Source of the DNA: Alphaproteobacteria bacterium
GTDB taxonomy: Bacteria; Pseudomonadota; Alphaproteobacteria; Micavibrionales; UBA2020
Direction of reading: 5' to 3'
Assembly (NCBI GenBank): GCA_018971405.1
Contig: JAGXAX010000047.1
Span: forward strand, 1 to 8,669
DNA: 8,669 nt
Every line of letters begins with the position of its first letter. Position 1 is the first letter of the stretch. Below the pieces are notes generated by a model. That model had not been told where the DNA came from. It was given only the letters and a program-made list of their open reading frames with translations, and did not search any database. The position numbers and the translations under genes were made by a program. Shown here in pieces: positions 5,715 through 8,669 of the stretch.

Positions 5715-7634
5715 ATGCGCATTCTGGGGGATAACATTACGGCGAAACGCCTGTTGAGAATGGCATGCATCGTTCTGCCGGTTCTTCTGGCCACGTCCTG
5801 CGCCTCGGTGGATGTGCCAGGCGGGTCTGCGGCGAGCATTCCCACCATCCCGCCGCCGACGCCGATGTACCGCGGCCTGAACGAGACGCCGAGCCCGATC
5901 ACGCGCGTGCGTCTCGGCCGCGATGTCCTGATGCCGCAGATGGAACAGGAAGATCCGTTTCCCGACGTCGATGTCGGGCCCTACGAACTGCGCAACGAGA
6001 CGCTGGCGAACGCGCTGCAGCTTATTTTGGGGAACTACAACGTCTCCCTCGCCTTCGATACCGACGAGGGCCTGAAGAAACGGATCACCATCTCCGACCT
6101 GCACGGCAGGCTGGGGGATGTCGTGCATGAGGTTTGCGCGGTGGCGGATCTTTATTGCCAGTTCAGGGACGGCACGCTCACCGTCAAAAAGACGGAGACT
6201 TTCGTCGTCGATCTGCCGCCCATCAACGTCGATGCGGCGGCGGCGTCATCGGGGAGCATAGGCTCCTCGGGCGCTTCGACGAACGGCACCTCGACGAGCG
6301 GCACGACCCAGAATACCGGCACGTCGACGTCCGCCACTTCGTCTTCGGGAGGCGGGGCGAGCGCCGGAGCCACGACGAACGACGCCTACAAGCAAATCGC
6401 GGACGGGTTGAAGGCCGTCCTGCAGATGTCCAATGACACGACTACGGCGCCGCAGGTGACTATCGATAATGCCACCCGGGTCCTGATCTATTCCGCGACG
6501 CAGCGGAGCAGCCGCGCCGCGAAAACGTACTTTGAAAGGCTGCGCAAGAATACCGCCCTGATCATCTTCGAAACCCACATCTGGGAAGTGACGCTGAACA
6601 ATGACAACCAGACCGGCATCAACTGGAGCTCCCTCGCCGCGGCGACGGGGAATTTTGCCATCAAATCGACGCTGAGCAACAGCTTGTCGCCCGGGGTGGG
6701 TACGGCGTCGCCCATCACGATCACGCCGTCTTATACGGGCGGGCGGAATTATTCCGCCAATTTCATCCTCCAGTTCATTTCCGAGCACGGTGCGGTGAAG
6801 ACCGTGTCGCAACCGCAGATCACGGTGCTGTCCGGTTCGAAGGCATCTCTGGTCATCGGGCAGCAGGACAACTACGTGGCGTCGACGACGACGACGGCCG
6901 GCACGGTGACGACGAACGAACAGTCGACGCTGCAGACCGGAACCGTCAACACGGGCCTGTCGATGAACATAGCGAGCGGCTGGGACAATTCGACCGTCTA
7001 CGGCGCCATCACCATTACCCTGCAGGATCTTGTCAGGATCGACACCTTCACAAGCCCCAACGGCTCGTCCACGGTGCAGCTGCCGCATACGACGACACGC
7101 AGCCTTTCGACGGAAATCCGCGTGCGCCCGGGAGATTCGATCCTGATCGGCGGCCTCGTATCGCAGACGGACCAACTGACGTCGAGCGGCCCCGGCTTCA
7201 TGAAGCCGCTGTTTGCGACGGACAGGACGGTCAACAAGACCAATACGGAGCTTGTTTTCCTGCTCCGTCCGCGGGTGGTCGTATTCGTTCCCGGTACGGA
7301 TAGCGATACGCCGCGCATCACAGACGCTCCGCACGACGGCATGCAGCCGCCGCAACCCGACGGCCGCGACGAACATACCGCAGTCGGTAATGATGACGCG
7401 CCGGACAATGCATCGGACAATGCGCCGGAGCAGTCGCAGCCTTTGAGCGGAAAAGACGCGGCGGAAGGGGCGGCTTTGCCGGCGGGGATTTCTCCGGAGG
7501 CGTTCGCCCCGCAGGATCCATCCCCGCCGCCCGCCGCGCCCGAGAAGGGCATGCCGGTATCGGCCATGCCGGTTGCGGTGCAGCCGACAGGCGGCGGCAA
7601 TGGGGATAACGGCAGTGGAGGGGCAAACCGGTAA
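5715..7634 (+). CDS. Lipoprotein secretin, type IVb pilus PilN/BfpB-like
   Basis: This 639-residue outer-membrane secretin should multimerise into the gated ring through which a pilus or secreted substrate passes. A charged N-terminus and hydrophobic stretch end in LLATSC, giving a probable lipid-modified Cys29; Ala at -3 is a less common lipobox residue. Residues 89-166 form an STN/N0-like domain (YELRNETLANALQLI...). Residues 176-222 are a Ser/Thr/Gly linker. A short N-domain (about 223-278) leads into the secretin core (about 280-523), with VKTVSQPQITVLSGSKASL (361-379), RVRPGDSILIGGLVSQ (469-484) and the terminal NTELVFLLRPRVV (510-522). The lipoprotein signal, single N0 and S/T/G linker resemble the PilN/BfpB group; MshL is the main alternative. 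A disordered Pro/Asp/Ala/Gly-rich tail of roughly 115 residues follows. Start ATG 5715 has an AAAGG site inside the receiver gene. The stop overlaps the next start (TAATG). Confidence 0.92.
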   Translation: MRILGDNITAKRLLRMACIVLPVLLATSCASVDVPGGSAASIPTIPPPTPMYRGLNETPSPITRVRLGRDVLMPQMEQEDPFPDVDVGPYELRNETLANALQLILGNYNVSLAFDTDEGLKKRITISDLHGRLGDVVHEVCAVADLYCQFRDGTLTVKKTETFVVDLPPINVDAAAASSGSIGSSGASTNGTSTSGTTQNTGTSTSATSSSGGGASAGATTNDAYKQIADGLKAVLQMSNDTTTAPQVTIDNATRVLIYSATQRSSRAAKTYFERLRKNTALIIFETHIWEVTLNNDNQTGINWSSLAAATGNFAIKSTLSNSLSPGVGTASPITITPSYTGGRNYSANFILQFISEHGAVKTVSQPQITVLSGSKASLVIGQQDNYVASTTTTAGTVTTNEQSTLQTGTVNTGLSMNIASGWDNSTVYGAITITLQDLVRIDTFTSPNGSSTVQLPHTTTRSLSTEIRVRPGDSILIGGLVSQTDQLTSSGPGFMKPLFATDRTVNKTNTELVFLLRPRVVVFVPGTDSDTPRITDAPHDGMQPPQPDGRDEHTAVGNDDAPDNASDNAPEQSQPLSGKDAAEGAALPAGISPEAFAPQDPSPPPAAPEKGMPVSAMPVAVQPTGGGNGDNGSGGANR

Positions 7635-8669
7635 TGCTGCGCAAAAAGATTTCCATTTTTGGCCTGGCCGCGTTTTTGTTGTCTTTCGTTATGGCCGCAC
7701 CTCCGGCGGCGGCGCAGTACAACGCCTTCAAGCCGCCGTCTGCCAGCGGTCTTGCCGCCAGTCTGGCGAACGCGCCCGATTTCAAGGCGGTGAAGGAGGT
7801 TATCAAGGGCGGCAAAGTCGCCGTTGGTTCGACGTCATATGTCGTCGTCCTTTTTGAAAACCAGTCCGCGACGCAGGTCACCGTCAACAGGGTCAGTTTG
7901 TATCCTTCCTCGAACGTTTCAGCGTCCGTCGCGCTAAATCAGTGCGCTTCGGCACCGCTTTCGAGGGATGCGCAATGCGCCATTACTGTGGCCGTCAAGG
8001 GGATGATGCCTGGCGCCTGGCGGGTGGATATCCTGCTCGATCACACCGGAAAGTCGCGGCTTGCCATGGCGTCCGTCGAGGGCGATGTCGAAGCGGTGGC
8101 GGAAAAGGCGGAAAATAATGCAGGGGAGGTCGGCATTTTCCCCGATGTTCTGGATTTCGGCCAATCCCCGGGGGGCATGGCGATCGTACGTTCCGTCACG
8201 CTGAAAAACCGGACAACGGAGGCCGTCCAGATCAGCCGTATTACCATGGATGTGCCGGCAGAATCGGGATTTTCCTATAAGTCCCAATGTCCGGAGTCGT
8301 TGAAGCCGGATGAAAGCTGCAACATTATCGTGACATGGCAGCCGACGAGCATAGGTTTGGCGCAAGGCGTGCTGATGGTCGAGCATACGGGCAAGAATGG
8401 AATGGTGCAGGCCGAAGTGAAGGGCGTGTTCCAGCCGCCTCCTGCAACGAAACAACCCAAGGCGGGTACCGACAGTGTGGGGATAACCCCATCCAGCCTT
8501 GATTTTGGAACGTCCGCAGGCGGGCTGGGACTGAAGCGCTCTGTTGTCGTCAGCAATAATTCCGCCTCTGATATAGAGATTTGGGACATTGATATGGATG
8601 CCTCAAATCAATCGGGCTTTTCTTATAATTCTCAGTGTCCGGAGACTCTGCGCCCGGGGGAAAGCTGCA
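7634..8669 (+). CDS. Exported tandem Ig-like/ASH-type repeat protein (partial, runs off right edge)
   Basis: The frame is open for 345 codons to the window end, with no stop. Start ATG 7634 overlaps the secretin stop and has a strong GGAGGGG 10 nt upstream. Residues 1-27 are a Sec signal peptide with an AAA cleavage site before QYN, so the mature part is periplasmic or surface-exposed. Three beta-rich units follow: about 61-152, 166-266 and 282 to the edge. Units two and three begin VGI.P..LDFG and share SGFSY.SQCPE.L.P.ESC at 211-229 and 327-345, a 116-residue period. Unit one is more divergent but keeps two cysteines (104 and 115). The pattern resembles ASH/choice-of-anchor-D type immunoglobulin-like repeats; the Cys pair in each unit could form a disulfide. 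I do not recognise a named family. Coupling to the secretin suggests a periplasmic or outer-membrane partner of the pilus machine. Confidence 0.88.
   Translation, partial: MLRKKISIFGLAAFLLSFVMAAPPAAAQYNAFKPPSASGLAASLANAPDFKAVKEVIKGGKVAVGSTSYVVVLFENQSATQVTVNRVSLYPSSNVSASVALNQCASAPLSRDAQCAITVAVKGMMPGAWRVDILLDHTGKSRLAMASVEGDVEAVAEKAENNAGEVGIFPDVLDFGQSPGGMAIVRSVTLKNRTTEAVQISRITMDVPAESGFSYKSQCPESLKPDESCNIIVTWQPTSIGLAQGVLMVEHTGKNGMVQAEVKGVFQPPPATKQPKAGTDSVGITPSSLDFGTSAGGLGLKRSVVVSNNSASDIEIWDIDMDASNQSGFSYNSQCPETLRPGESC
8264..8321 (+). repeat. Internal gene repeat, copy A (Cys-motif segment)
   Basis: This 58-nt segment encodes SGFSYKSQCPESLKPDESC. It matches the segment at 8612-8669 at about 45 of 58 positions by eye, exactly 348 nt (116 codons) apart, with many differences at third positions. 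This indicates tandem duplication of a domain-sized unit within the exported repeat protein, kept by selection at protein level. Confidence 0.75.
8612..8669 (+). repeat. Internal gene repeat, copy B (Cys-motif segment, truncated by window)
   Basis: This is the second copy of the segment at 8264-8321. It encodes SGFSYNSQCPETLRPGESC and is cut by the window edge directly after the second cysteine codon. Further copies may exist downstream. Confidence 0.75.

Noticed and set aside
4907..5902. 331-codon minus-strand ORF across the prepilin peptidase, intergenic region, receiver and secretin start
   Set aside because: It overlaps three well-supported genes in other frames and its translation shows no family features.
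6246..7376. 376-codon minus-strand ORF antisense to the secretin
   Set aside because: It is an Arg-rich shadow frame of the secretin gene with no motif.
1..8669. CRISPR arrays, tRNA/rRNA genes, insertion sequences, prophage or attachment sites
   Set aside because: No regularly spaced repeats, cloverleaf-like segments, transposase or integrase coding, or terminal inverted repeats were seen. Nearly all bases are in assigned genes.

Overview
The window looks like a GC-rich alphaproteobacterial chromosome. The minus-strand order plsY-dprA-topA-rnr is a familiar alphaproteobacterial housekeeping arrangement. The TopA, with a single C4 zinc finger followed by several C-terminal repeats and a lysine-rich tail, fits that group. 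I cannot name the genus from sequence alone.

Left part (1-5142, minus strand, transcribed right to left): five closely packed genes that look like one operon. They are a short A24 prepilin peptidase (first gene), plsY (acyl-phosphate glycerol-3-phosphate acyltransferase), dprA (ssDNA-binding/RecA-loading protein of transformation), topA (DNA topoisomerase I) and the first 40 codons of rnr (RNase R). Spacings are 32 nt, a 20-nt overlap, 43 nt (holding a near-perfect 20-bp palindrome) and a 4-nt TTGA overlap.

Middle (5143-5338): a 196-bp divergent intergenic region. It carries a candidate plus-strand promoter (5208-5237), then two abutting hairpins (5245-5282) and a third inverted repeat (5307-5323), all before the first plus-strand gene. 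I see no known riboswitch or sRNA family in it.

Right part (5339-8669, plus strand): a tightly coupled gene set for an envelope-spanning pilus or secretion machine. It holds a stand-alone CheY-like receiver protein, a lipoprotein secretin resembling the type IVb pilus PilN/BfpB group (1-nt gap), and an exported protein made of tandem cysteine-containing Ig-like/ASH-type repeats (1-nt TAATG overlap) that runs off the right edge.

The prepilin peptidase on the other side of the divergent region is the enzyme such a machine needs to mature its pilins. The two arms therefore probably belong to one pilus system, with its peptidase inserted at the head of a housekeeping operon. The least familiar element is the secretin-coupled repeat protein together with the structured leader in front of the receiver gene.
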